This document shows, piece by piece, positions 32,945-41,850 of a DNA stretch of 64,000 bases. Numbering within the stretch: the stretch's first letter is position 1; every line of letters begins with the position of its first letter. This stretch comes from Methanooceanicella nereidis (lineage in GTDB: Archaea > Halobacteriota > Methanocellia > Methanocellales > Methanocellaceae), in the NCBI RefSeq assembly GCF_021023085.1, contig NZ_PGCK01000002.1, positions 186,001 to 250,000 on the forward strand, in the 5' to 3' direction. Made by a program: the position numbers and the translations under genes. Under the pieces are notes generated by a model. It was not told where the DNA came from. It made no database searches and saw only the letters and a list, made by a program, of their open reading frames with translations.

Positions 32945-34066
32945 ATGCTTCGCGACTATAAAAAAGAGAAAGTGGAAGACCTTCACGACCCTGAAAACCT
33001 GGTCGAGCTGGGAAACATAAGCTTAATGAACGGCAACCTTGAGGACGCGGAAAAAAAGTTCAAGGAGGCCATAAAAAGAAAGCACGACTATTGTGAAGCT
33101 CATTTCGGCCTGGCGAACCTGTACAGCATGAAAGGATATCTGGAAGGCGCCATCGAAGAGTATGAAGAGACCATAAAGTGCAATGATAAGCACGTTAACG
33201 CCCATAACAACCTGGGAAATATCTATTTATCGATCGGAGAAACGGATAAAGCCGTTAAAGAGCTCGAAAATGCCATAAAGATAGACCCTGATCACTCTGT
33301 CGCCCACTACAGGCTTGGCCTTGCATATCTGAGAAAAGACAGAGATGATGAAGCCATAAAAGAATTTAAGGAAGCCGCCATGCGGAACCCCGAGTTTGCC
33401 GAGGCATATAATACGCTGGGCAGAACTTACGGGCTTTTAGGAAGAGTCGACGAAGCGATCGAAGCATTTAAGAAAGCCATCCTGTTAAAGCATCTGAACT
33501 CCGAGTACCATAATGACCTGGGTATCGCCCTGACCATGAAAGGCGATCTTGAGGAAGCGAACAAGGAATTTGCCGAGTCTATCAGGCTGGAGCCCGATTT
33601 CCCGGATCCCCATGTAGGTATGGGTAATAATCTTTTAGTGATGAATAAGCTGAACGAAGCCGCATTTGAGTTCCGCGAGGCAATCCGTGTAAACCCCTAC
33701 ATAGAGGAGCCGCACTTGAAGCTCGCTGATATCTACGAGAAAAAAGGCCTGCTTGGCGAGGCGATTAAGGAGTACAGGGAATCCATATTCATTAACCCTG
33801 ACATCCCGGAAGCCCATTATAAGCTGGGCGTGATATTGATGAACACCGGAAGGAGAGAGGCCGCCATAAGCGAGCTGGTCGATACGGTAAAGCTAGATCC
33901 GCGCAATGCCGGAGCATATTATTATCTTGGCAGGATATTCGACGATATGAAGCTATACGATGACGCCATCAAGAATTTTGAGATCGCCATAAAGCTGGAC
34001 CCATGTCTTGACGAAGCTAAGGCTGCGTTGAAAGAAACGGAAGATAAAAAGAGATCAAAAAAGTAG
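32945..34066 (+). CDS. Tetratricopeptide repeat protein
   Basis: 373 residues made almost entirely of about nine to ten 34-residue TPR units, each with the W/L-G-Y-A-P spacing (for example AHNNLGNIYLSIGETDKAVK and AHYRLGLAYLRKDRDDEAIK). It has no signal peptide or membrane segment, so it is probably a cytoplasmic scaffold for protein-protein contacts. The partner cannot be told from the context, which is a glucan phosphorylase downstream with 233 bases between. Confidence 0.9.
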   Translation: MLRDYKKEKVEDLHDPENLVELGNISLMNGNLEDAEKKFKEAIKRKHDYCEAHFGLANLYSMKGYLEGAIEEYEETIKCNDKHVNAHNNLGNIYLSIGETDKAVKELENAIKIDPDHSVAHYRLGLAYLRKDRDDEAIKEFKEAAMRNPEFAEAYNTLGRTYGLLGRVDEAIEAFKKAILLKHLNSEYHNDLGIALTMKGDLEEANKEFAESIRLEPDFPDPHVGMGNNLLVMNKLNEAAFEFREAIRVNPYIEEPHLKLADIYEKKGLLGEAIKEYRESIFINPDIPEAHYKLGVILMNTGRREAAISELVDTVKLDPRNAGAYYYLGRIFDDMKLYDDAIKNFEIAIKLDPCLDEAKAALKETEDKKRSKK

Positions 34067-34299
34067 GATCAGCGGCAGATAGTCCCATTAATTTAAAAAT
34101 CCTGCTATATAAAAACAATAGCCATATTTTTTATTTTGAGTTCCTATTTAGAGACCTGATTCTTTTTTTATGCAATATACTTTATAATAATAAAGTATAG
34201 ATAATTATATTAAACCGTTAAAAAGTAAATAAGTAATACCGGTTGTCAGTAGTATCATTGCTTAATATGAGCACGTAACTGATCACAGAGCCTGATATC

Positions 34300-36072
34300 A
34301 TGTTAGCTATCGACCCTATTTGCGGAATGTCCCTGAACATAGAAGAGACGAAATATAAAGCGGAAGTGAGAGGTAAGACATACTATTTTTGCAGCGAGCG
34401 CTGTATGCAAAGCTTCATGGAAGGGCCGAAGATCGCATATTTCAGCATGGAGATAGGCATAGCCAGCAACATACCGACATACAGCGGCGGTCTGGGGATA
34501 CTTGCCGGGGATACCGTAAGGTCGTGTGCCGACCTCAGGATACCCATAGCAGCGTTGACTCTCGTGAGCAGGAAAGGGTACCTGAAGCAAAAAATAAACG
34601 AGTATGGGGAGCAGATAGACGAGCCGGACGGATGGGACCCTTCAAAGTACATGAGGATCCTTCCAAAGACAGTGACAGTAAAGATCGAAGGAAGGGACGT
34701 AAAGATAGGAGCCTGGATATATGAGCAGGTGAGCATGACCGGCGGCAACGTCTCGATATTACTGCTTGATACTGACCTTGAGGGTAACTCGCCGGAAGAC
34801 AGAAGAATAACGGACCGGCTGTACGGAGGCGACCAGAGGTACAGGCTTAAACAGGAGATAGTCCTTGGCATAGGCGGCTTAAAGATGCTTAAGGCTCTCG
34901 ATTTTAACATAACGAAGTTCCATATGAACGAAGGCCACTCCAGCCTGCTTATCCTTGAGTTGTTGAAGAAGAACGGCTATGACAGGGAAAGCACGAGGAG
35001 CCAGTGCGTATTTACGACTCACACGCCGGTAGCTGCCGCTTTCGACATATATTCTTATGATATGGTAAAAGACATGTTAGGCAAAGAGTATGAGATAGAC
35101 CGCATAAAGGAATATGCCGGCCCCGATGGCCTCAACATGACACTCCTGGCGTTAAACTTGAGCAAGTACGTCAACGGGGTCGCGAACACACATATGGCAA
35201 GCTCGAGGAAGCTATTTCCCGGCTATCATATCAGGTCGATAACAAACGGTATCTACTCCGGGCTGTGGACCTGCCGGCACTTCAGGGAGATCTATGACAG
35301 GTATATCCCGGGCTGGGCCAATGAGCCGGAATTGCTTGTCAGGGCGGACGGTATCCCTAACGAGGTGATATGGAACGCTCACCTCAAGGCAAAGAGAGAC
35401 TTTTTCAAGTATATCAAAGATAACACAGGCACAGTGTTCGATGAGGATGCGCTGACGATAGGGTTCGCTCGCAGGGCGACTGCATATAAGAGAGCTACAC
35501 TCATACTTTCGGACCTGGACAGGCTCAGGGCCGTAAATAAAAAAGGAAAAATACAGATCGTTTTCGCAGGAAAGGCACATCCGAACGACGGCGTGGGCAA
35601 GAGCATGATCAAGGAGATACACGACGACATATGGAAGCTGAAAGATGACGTGAAGATGGTATACCTTGAGAATTACAACATGGATGTCGCGGCAAAAATG
35701 GTTTCAGGCGTCGACATGTGGCTTGCAACCCCGAAGATACCTATGGAGGCATCCGGCACGAGCGGCATGAAAGCCGCGCATAACGGGGTCATAAACTATA
35801 GCGTGCTCGACGGATGGTGGGTCGAAGGATGCATAGAGGGTGTCACCGGCTGGTCGATAGGCCCGTCCCCGGAAGTGTATATGAGCGAGGAAGAAAGAAG
35901 AGAGCAGGAAGTAAGGGACATTTACAATAAACTGGAGTATATTATCATCCCCAAATATTACATGGACAGGGATGGATGGATAGAGATGATGAAAAACTCC
36001 ATAGCGAAGATATCCTATTATTTTAACACAAATAGAATGATGAGAAGGTACGCGACAGAGGCGTACCTATAA
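34300..36072 (+). CDS. YHS domain fused to alpha-glucan phosphorylase (GT35)
   Basis: 590 residues. Residues 1-41 form a YHS metal-binding module: DPICGM with C8, and YYFCSERC with C31 and C35. The rest is the short archaeal/bacterial alpha-glucan phosphorylase, starting with IAYFSMEIG. Recognisable are SGGLGILAGD, HMNEGHSSL, FTTHTPV and the pyridoxal-phosphate site SGTSGMKAAHNG, in which K491 should carry the cofactor. It would release glucose-1-phosphate from glycogen-like polymers. The N-terminal YHS domain is not part of the normal enzyme. The reading frame runs through both parts without a break. Confidence 0.88.
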   Translation: MLAIDPICGMSLNIEETKYKAEVRGKTYYFCSERCMQSFMEGPKIAYFSMEIGIASNIPTYSGGLGILAGDTVRSCADLRIPIAALTLVSRKGYLKQKINEYGEQIDEPDGWDPSKYMRILPKTVTVKIEGRDVKIGAWIYEQVSMTGGNVSILLLDTDLEGNSPEDRRITDRLYGGDQRYRLKQEIVLGIGGLKMLKALDFNITKFHMNEGHSSLLILELLKKNGYDRESTRSQCVFTTHTPVAAAFDIYSYDMVKDMLGKEYEIDRIKEYAGPDGLNMTLLALNLSKYVNGVANTHMASSRKLFPGYHIRSITNGIYSGLWTCRHFREIYDRYIPGWANEPELLVRADGIPNEVIWNAHLKAKRDFFKYIKDNTGTVFDEDALTIGFARRATAYKRATLILSDLDRLRAVNKKGKIQIVFAGKAHPNDGVGKSMIKEIHDDIWKLKDDVKMVYLENYNMDVAAKMVSGVDMWLATPKIPMEASGTSGMKAAHNGVINYSVLDGWWVEGCIEGVTGWSIGPSPEVYMSEEERREQEVRDIYNKLEYIIIPKYYMDRDGWIEMMKNSIAKISYYFNTNRMMRRYATEAYL

Positions 36073-36393
36073 TTTCCACGATACAGGGCCGGGAAAATAT
36101 CGCAATATCATTACACTTTACAGGACAGGATATAGCCATAGATGAAGAAATCATAAAAATAGATCAAATGTTTTTTGTTAAAGACATCAAAAATCTGGAT
36201 ATTCTAAACGTTTATAGAATAATTCAAGGTAATATCCTGAATAAAAGCATATTATTTTACATAAATATTTGAATATGCCTTCCATTTTCATTTTTTAGCA
36301 GGAATATCAGCCATATTAGCCGGCGTCATCATAACAGTAAGCGACCGCCGGCCGCTTAGAAATGATAGCCTGGAAAAAATGGAGTGACGGCTT
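36073..36393. other. AT-rich spacer with a GC-rich hairpin before the next gene
   Basis: No open frame is supported. A 7-bp perfect stem, GCCGGCG (36319-36325) and CGCCGGC (36346-36352), with a 20-base loop lies about 40 bases before ATG 36394. It could be a leader hairpin or a protein-binding site. Confidence 0.4.
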
Positions 36394-37179
36394 ATGTATG
36401 CACATAGATCTATTGATTCATGTTATGTTGTCCCGGTGCTCCCGGGCAAGATGGAGGTCTTAAGGCGTTTTTGGGATGAGGTGAATACACAAAGAGCCCC
36501 GGAGGCAGAGGAGCATATGAGGGCTGCCGGCTTGAACCGGTTACTGGCCTGTGCCCAGTGTCTGCCTAAAGGAGATTTTCTTGCGATATATACGGAAACT
36601 AACCGCGACCTGAAGGAAGAGATGCGCAACGTCATGTCGATGAATACGCCATATTCCAGATTCCTTAAAGATCAATATAAGGATTTTAGCGGCACCGATT
36701 TTTGGAGAGAGGAGAACACGCCGAAACTTGAGCCCCTTTTTGACTGGAAGGATATGAACCCCGGGCTTGAGGACATAGGAATGATTAAGAAATATGCGGT
36801 TTTTGCCATACCGATACTCCCCTGGAAGTCGGATAATGTAAGGCACTACTGGGAAGAGACAAAGGGCCCGCGCTTTAATGAGACCGAAGAGCATTTAAGG
36901 GACCTTGATGTCGTCAGGCTGGTAGCGAACCTGCAGAGCCTGCCTGAAGGCGATTACCTGATACAGTACATTGAATCTGCCGACGACGCGGGGACGGTCA
37001 TGAGAGATGCGGCTTCTTCGGATCATCCGAGATCGAAGTATGTCAGAGAACAGTACAAGGACTTTAGCGGCATAGATCTCTCGGACCCGCGTAATGATAT
37101 AATCGTAGACATTTTAATTAACTGGGACGTGAAGAGAGGTTTCGAGACCATCCAGTCGCAGATAGCGGCATCCGAATGA
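36394..37179 (+). CDS. Protein with two tandem copies of a small alpha/beta domain (DUF6176-like)
   Basis: 261 residues built of two homologous halves (about 8-115 and 137-245). Each half has a hydrophobic strand (YVVPVLPGK / YAVFAIPILPWK), a tryptophan helix (RRFWDEV / RHYWEET), a histidine helix (EEHMRA / EEHLRD), then PKGDFLAIYTE / PEGDYLIQYIE and QYKDFSGTD / QYKDFSGID. The pattern suggests a ferredoxin-like dimeric barrel made by duplication. The substrate is unknown. GGAG at about 36379 is the likely ribosome binding site. Confidence 0.65.
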   Translation: MYAHRSIDSCYVVPVLPGKMEVLRRFWDEVNTQRAPEAEEHMRAAGLNRLLACAQCLPKGDFLAIYTETNRDLKEEMRNVMSMNTPYSRFLKDQYKDFSGTDFWREENTPKLEPLFDWKDMNPGLEDIGMIKKYAVFAIPILPWKSDNVRHYWEETKGPRFNETEEHLRDLDVVRLVANLQSLPEGDYLIQYIESADDAGTVMRDAASSDHPRSKYVREQYKDFSGIDLSDPRNDIIVDILINWDVKRGFETIQSQIAASE

Positions 37180-37182
37180 TAA

Positions 37183-37220
37183 GGCTGAGCCCTTGATAGG
37201 GTTTAGCCGCTACTTTTTAT
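37183..37220 (+). terminator. Stem-loop and T tract
   Basis: GGCTGAGCCC and GGGTTTAGCC (37183-37192 and 37199-37208) form a 10-bp RNA stem with two G-U pairs around a 6-base loop. The T-rich ACTTTTTATTT follows. It lies three bases after the stop codon. Confidence 0.65.
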
Positions 37221-37332
37221 TTATTCGACATGTTAATTTGAAATATAACGATCTGGATAGCAATTGAAAAGTATCAAAGTTTTTTGATCATAAAAATGAT
37301 AATGGGCTCGCAGGTCTGCTAATTTTAAACAA

Positions 37333-38190
37333 TAAAGCGCATAAAGGCGGAAAAGGTACACTATTTTCACCACAAAATCTTTGATGAGCGGGGTCTTGCT
37401 CAGGTTTTAAGAATGAAAGTACGTGTCTTACTAAATGGTCTTTGAGATGAAGTTTTTATGGTTGTGCCTGTCGGATGGCAGGCAGACACGTAACCTCACA
37501 AAAACACGGAAACACAAAATTTTTTTATATGATTTTTTAAGGGCACAAAAAGCACTAAGAATTTACTCACCAAACCACAAAGGGCTCCAGTATCACCGTC
37601 AACGCACTAACATCCCTAACGCTCGGCTCAACGCACTAACCTCTCCAAGTCACCAACGCTAAAACAAGACCCGAACATTCCCCAAACCACGAAAGTTTAA
37701 TATCCCGGTTTGTGTTCCCCTTGACATATAGCAGTGATATATTTGTCGTGTAAGCGTCAACCGTGCAGTTAAAATTTAGTGTTTTTGGAGAATGTTCGGG
37801 TCTTGTTTTAGCGTTGGTGACTTAGAGCTCTTCGAGCATTAAGCCGTGCATTTGAGACTTTAGTGCGTTGACGGTGATACTGGAGCCATTTGTGGTTTGG
37901 TGAGTGAACCTTTGGGTTTTCGTGACCTTAAATTCTAAAAAAATTTTGTGGTTCTGTGTTTCTGTGAGGTTACGTGCCTACCTGCCATCCGACAGGCACA
38001 ACGGCAGAACACCGATCCCATAATAGATGTTACAAGCAAGTCTTTACAGAGACCATCAAAAAGTCTTTCATGGGAACACACAAAGGGACACAAGGGTACA
38101 CAAAGGACTTTTTTAGAAGACTAGCATTTTTTAAAAAAAAATTTGTGGACCTTATTCGCCTTCGTGCGCTCCGCGGTGAAAAATGGTGTA
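37333..38190. repeat. Large palindromic repeat element, copy A
   Basis: A non-coding element of about 0.86 kb. Its core is an imperfect inverted repeat: the left arm about 37461-37683 is matched in reverse complement by about 37787-38003, around a centre of about 100 bases. The arms share blocks such as CCAACGCTAAAACAAG against CTTGTTTTAGCGTTGG, and GTGCCTGTCGGATGGCAGG against CCTGCCATCCGACAGGCAC. The whole element recurs in reverse orientation at 43451-44265, including the unique centre and outer flanks. Short frames inside it are by-products of the repeat. No terminal target duplication or transposase was found. Confidence 0.85.
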
Positions 38191-38291
38191 CATTAGTCGC
38201 ATTTGTCGCACACACATGAAAGAACTTACGGAATTGAGCATTTAGATTAAAAGGACCGATTGAGAGATGAACTGTAAATAGGTCTCGCTTT

Positions 38292-38978
38292 TCAAATTTT
38301 CTTAGTGATGTAAAGCAGCGTTAATATAACGATAGTCAGCAAAAACTGGATACCTACGGCAGAAACTAAGATCCCTTTAACGGAGCCTGCAACACCGTCT
38401 TCGCCCGTATCAGGAGAAGCTGCCGTGGTGGCTGTTGCAGAAGGGTGGGGTGTCGCAGATATTACCGGTGCTGGCGTAGGCGTGACAGTTGGCATAGGAG
38501 TCGGCCTGGGTGTAGGAGTGGGAGTCGGTAGCTTATACACATAATCAGTTAGCGTTATCATCAAAGTCGTCGTGCCTTCCGCCACGTCAACGATACTGGA
38601 CACCTTCTTACCGTCCTTTTCCACGGTCATATTATAGGTCCCTTTGGGAACGTTGGTGAAAGTATATAATCCCTTGATGGATACGCCATCGCTCGTCATC
38701 TGCGGATTGTTCTCGATATACAGCACATTCTTATTCTTATACGTTCCATCGCTGTTCCTTACGCAAACATAGAGCGTTACCTTAGCGTTCGGAACTCCGT
38801 TGTCATAAATGTCCAGGACCTTTCCGGATAGCGAACCGGTGACTACGGGCTTAGTCGCGGTCACGAGCGCATGAGCGTCCTCGATGACGCAATCGAAGCC
38901 GGTTAGGGCGGTCAACGTTAGTAATATCAGGGATAACAGAACAAATGATCCGCGTGCATTGATCTTATTCCCGCTCAT
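38292..38978 (-). CDS. Exported protein with carboxypeptidase-regulatory-like domain and Pro/Thr stalk
   Basis: 228 residues. A signal peptide (hydrophobic to about residue 36) is followed by one beta-sandwich domain, with [20 protein letters not shown] and [20 protein letters not shown], the CarboxypepD_reg/SpaA-type pattern. Then come a Pro/Thr-rich stalk (about 152-190) and a C-terminal membrane helix with a KK end. It overlaps the upstream J-domain gene by four bases (ATGA), so the two are co-translated. It is probably a cell-surface protein; the function is unknown. Confidence 0.7.
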   Translation of the reverse strand: MSGNKINARGSFVLLSLILLTLTALTGFDCVIEDAHALVTATKPVVTGSLSGKVLDIYDNGVPNAKVTLYVCVRNSDGTYKNKNVLYIENNPQMTSDGVSIKGLYTFTNVPKGTYNMTVEKDGKKVSSIVDVAEGTTTLMITLTDYVYKLPTPTPTPRPTPMPTVTPTPAPVISATPHPSATATTAASPDTGEDGVAGSVKGILVSAVGIQFLLTIVILTLLYITKKI

Positions 38979-39784
38979 GAATTCACACCCGCATCTATCG
39001 GCCTGTTAAGCGTCGCATACGCATCATATACCGAGTATGCCCAGATGATCATCGCCAGCAGCCCTATTCCAAGGTTCTGCAGGAACGCGAGCACCCAGAA
39101 AATAAAGTAGACTATGAGTAATAAAGAGCCGAATTTTCTCTCGCCCGAATATATCTGATATAATCCCGGGACTATCAAGGATAATATGTAGATCTTGACA
39201 CTTCGTTTTTTAGCGTTTTCTTCTGCCTCATAAAAGGCGTCTTCGGGCTTTTCACTTACCGGTTCCGCCGGTTCCCCGTACTTCTCGCGGACATCCTCGT
39301 CGGCATAAGCTGCCTGCCTGTATTCTGTACGCTCATATACAGGCTCCCGGTATTCAGCCTGCTCCTCGGGTTCGTCGTACGCCTCTTGTTCCGAATATTC
39401 CTCTTCTACAGGCTCTTCTTTCTCATATTTTTCATATGTGAAATTATCGTACCCATGCTCGCTATCTGTGGCCCTTTCCTCTTCTCTGTAACGGAATTTT
39501 TCGCCACCTGAGTAATGGTAATTAGGCCTCGGGCTCCTCAATGAGTCATATTCGGCGCGTGTCGTCTCGTCCGATAATATCTCATAAGCCTCCGAGACAG
39601 ATTTAAAGATCTCTCCGGACCGTGGATCCTTGTTAACATCGGGATGATATTTTTTGGCCAGGATCCTGTAGGCCTTCTTGATGTCATCTATAGAGGCCGA
39701 GGCATCCAGTCCCAATATCTCATAATAATTCTTATCGATATCCACAGTACCCACTGTCCCGATTTCGTTAATAATCTTTTTCAC
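38975..39784 (-). CDS. Membrane protein with N-terminal J domain
   Basis: 269 residues. The J domain occupies about residues 19-83, with the HPD motif at 47-49 (KKYHPDV), so it should stimulate an Hsp70. A long acidic, Glu/Tyr/Pro-rich linker (about 90-190) leads to two or three hydrophobic helices at the C terminus. It lacks the zinc-finger and substrate domains of DnaJ, so it is a type III J protein probably recruiting DnaK to the membrane. It is co-translated with the exported protein downstream, which could be its client; that is an inference. Confidence 0.82.
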   Translation of the reverse strand: MKKIINEIGTVGTVDIDKNYYEILGLDASASIDDIKKAYRILAKKYHPDVNKDPRSGEIFKSVSEAYEILSDETTRAEYDSLRSPRPNYHYSGGEKFRYREEERATDSEHGYDNFTYEKYEKEEPVEEEYSEQEAYDEPEEQAEYREPVYERTEYRQAAYADEDVREKYGEPAEPVSEKPEDAFYEAEENAKKRSVKIYILSLIVPGLYQIYSGERKFGSLLLIVYFIFWVLAFLQNLGIGLLAMIIWAYSVYDAYATLNRPIDAGVNS

Positions 39785-39860
39785 TTAGAATGTACAATAT
39801 ATTAATTGTTTATGGTCGGTAGGGCAAATAAAAAATTAAATATCCCCTATCGGGAAAAAA

Positions 39861-40145
39861 TCAGTCTTTCTTCCCTTTCTTCGCCCAGTACTCTTCGGCT
39901 TCCTTTTCCATCTTTTCAAGCCGCTCATAGTAATCAGGGAACTCGTTAAGATGAGCGAGGGCTATCTTGCCGGTAACCATCTCGTCGTCATTGGTGACGT
40001 TAGTCTCCGGGTCCCTCTTGCCGTGTTCAAGCTCCACGTCCATACCGTACCGGAACTGTTCAATGTCGAACTTGTCCCACTTGATCCCCAGTTTTTCTCC
40101 GATCTCTTTGGCCTTCTTTTTTGTAAAAACTCTCTTTTCGGTCAT
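39861..40145 (-). CDS. DUF5661 family protein
   Basis: 94 residues. The sequence KKKAKEIGEKLGIKWDKFD, followed by EQFRYGMDVELEHG and GKIALAHLNEFPDYYERL, is the full DUF5661 pattern. The family is small, acidic and of unknown function, seen in archaea, bacteria and phages. It is probably a separate transcript from the J-domain gene, 76 bases away. Confidence 0.8.
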   Translation of the reverse strand: MTEKRVFTKKKAKEIGEKLGIKWDKFDIEQFRYGMDVELEHGKRDPETNVTNDDEMVTGKIALAHLNEFPDYYERLEKMEKEAEEYWAKKGKKD

Positions 40146-40322
40146 CTATATCTCCATGAAATAGGACGACGCCTACGGATATATAATTTTGCAAAAATGA
40201 GTAATTAATTTCACCATAAAAGAATAAAGGCCGTTGCCATAATCGATAAGCACCTATAATATCAAAGCTTAATTCCTGATATCATAGTCGAGTATGACCT
40301 GCCCAAAGAGAAGTAGATTGAG

Positions 40323-41063
40323 ATGAGTAAAATTGACACATACAGGGAAAAGCTCAGGATCATGAGTGACTGGGAGCCGTATTTACTAAGCGAGTCAGGA
40401 TTGCCGGGGCCGAGAGGCAATATCGAGCTCGCTAAAGCTGTGGCCGAAGAAGGAGACGAAAAACTGTTCAAAGGATTTTTAGAGCTTACTCCTGACAAAG
40501 CTCCGGTTAATTCGCCGTATGAGTTTTTGGCCTTTTGCGGGGTCATAGGGATGGGCAGGCTAATGTCCGAGGGAAAAGTGGAATGTACGGAACTGTTAAG
40601 AAATCTGGCCTCAGACCCCAGATGGAGAATGAGGGAAGGGGTCGCCATGGCTTTACAGCGTTACGGGATGAAAGACATGGACGGCCTTTTAGAAAAGATA
40701 AAGCCGTGGAGCACGGGTAGCCCGCTTGAAAAAAGAGCCGCGGCCGCGGCATTATGCGAACCTGTGCTGTTGACGGACAGGGGACAGGTAGTGAAAGTGC
40801 TCGATATTCTGGATAGCATCACAGCTTCGATCGAAAATACCGGCGACAGGAAAAGCGAGGATTTTAAGGCATTAAGGAAAGGCATGGCATATTGCTGGAG
40901 CGTGGCGGCAGTGGCTTTTCCTGAAGAAGGTAAGAAAAGGATGGAAAAATGGTTTTCTGCCGACGACAAAGACATTAGATGGATAATGAAAGAGAACCTA
41001 AAAAAGAACAGGCTCTTAAAGATGGACAGGGAATGGGTCGATAAGTGGATGGCAGAGATATAG
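40323..41063 (+). CDS. HEAT-repeat-like protein, unknown
   Basis: 246 residues, soluble and helical. Segments such as LLRNLASDPRWRMREGVAMA and LEKRAAAAALCEPVLL resemble HEAT or DNA-alkylation-repeat helices (ALK-type, with W-R-E and R-AAAA patterns). I do not see enough to call it a DNA glycosylase. It lies upstream of the ABC transporter genes with 60 bases between. Confidence 0.5.
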   Translation: MSKIDTYREKLRIMSDWEPYLLSESGLPGPRGNIELAKAVAEEGDEKLFKGFLELTPDKAPVNSPYEFLAFCGVIGMGRLMSEGKVECTELLRNLASDPRWRMREGVAMALQRYGMKDMDGLLEKIKPWSTGSPLEKRAAAAALCEPVLLTDRGQVVKVLDILDSITASIENTGDRKSEDFKALRKGMAYCWSVAAVAFPEEGKKRMEKWFSADDKDIRWIMKENLKKNRLLKMDREWVDKWMAEI

Positions 41064-41123
41064 ATCCTGCCTGCTTTCATTTTTGGAAGGCTAACTATTT
41101 ATCATAAAGAGTTTAAAAATCGC

Positions 41124-41849
41124 ATGATACGCATGACAGCGATTACTGCCCGAGACCTTAAGAAATCATATGGCAATGTCGAAGCATTGAACGGATTATC
41201 CATCGATGTCGAAGAAGGAGAGTCATTTTGCCTGCTCGGCCCTAACGGCGCCGGAAAAAGCACGACAATAGGCATCCTGACAGGATCGATAGAGCCGACA
41301 GCGGGCAGCGCCACAGTCATGAGGGTAGACACGATCAAGGATCCGATGGGCGTCAAAAAAATGATAGGGATAGTCCCCGAGATGGAGTACCCGCCCAGTT
41401 TTTTGACTGTGAAGGAATATCTCGACATGGTCTGCAGCATCAGAAGGGTCCCTGACCCGGAGCCAAAGATAAAGCGATGGATAGAGTTTTTCGACCTGGG
41501 TAAAAAGGAGGACGTCCTCTGCAAAGACCTTAGTAAAGGCACGAAAAAGAAAGTGATGATATCGGCCGCGCTAGTGCACAGCCCTAAATTATTATTCCTT
41601 GACGAGCCGTTCCTTGACCTCGACCCGGTGGTCCAGCGTAACCTGAGAGAATACCTGCTGTCATACGTCAAAGAAGGCGGCACCATCTTCCTGTCCACGC
41701 ATATTTTGGAGATAGCCGAAAAGCTCTGTACGAGGGTCGGCATACTATATAACGGCAGGCTCATCGCATGCGACGACATCTCAGTCCTTAAGAGATCTCA
41801 GGAGAGCCTGGAAGACGTCTTTATGAGGCTCGTGGCAGAGGAGGCTTAA
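41124..41849 (+). CDS. ABC transporter ATP-binding protein (ABC-2 exporter type)
   Basis: 241 residues. Walker A is GPNGAGKS (about residues 39-46), the signature is LSKGTKKKV, and Walker B is LLFLDEPFLDLD, followed by the H-loop STHILE. The DrrA/NatA-like layout together with the membrane gene directly downstream indicates an exporter of unknown substrate. Two ATG codons, 41124 and 41133, are possible starts. The next gene starts just after the stop. Confidence 0.92.
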   Translation: MIRMTAITARDLKKSYGNVEALNGLSIDVEEGESFCLLGPNGAGKSTTIGILTGSIEPTAGSATVMRVDTIKDPMGVKKMIGIVPEMEYPPSFLTVKEYLDMVCSIRRVPDPEPKIKRWIEFFDLGKKEDVLCKDLSKGTKKKVMISAALVHSPKLLFLDEPFLDLDPVVQRNLREYLLSYVKEGGTIFLSTHILEIAEKLCTRVGILYNGRLIACDDISVLKRSQESLEDVFMRLVAEEA

Positions 41850-41850
41850 A

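Noticed and set aside
37435-38219. Two short open frames within repeat copy A
   Set aside because: They arise from the repeat arms and recur only as the repeat does; the translations are low-complexity, with no start signals.
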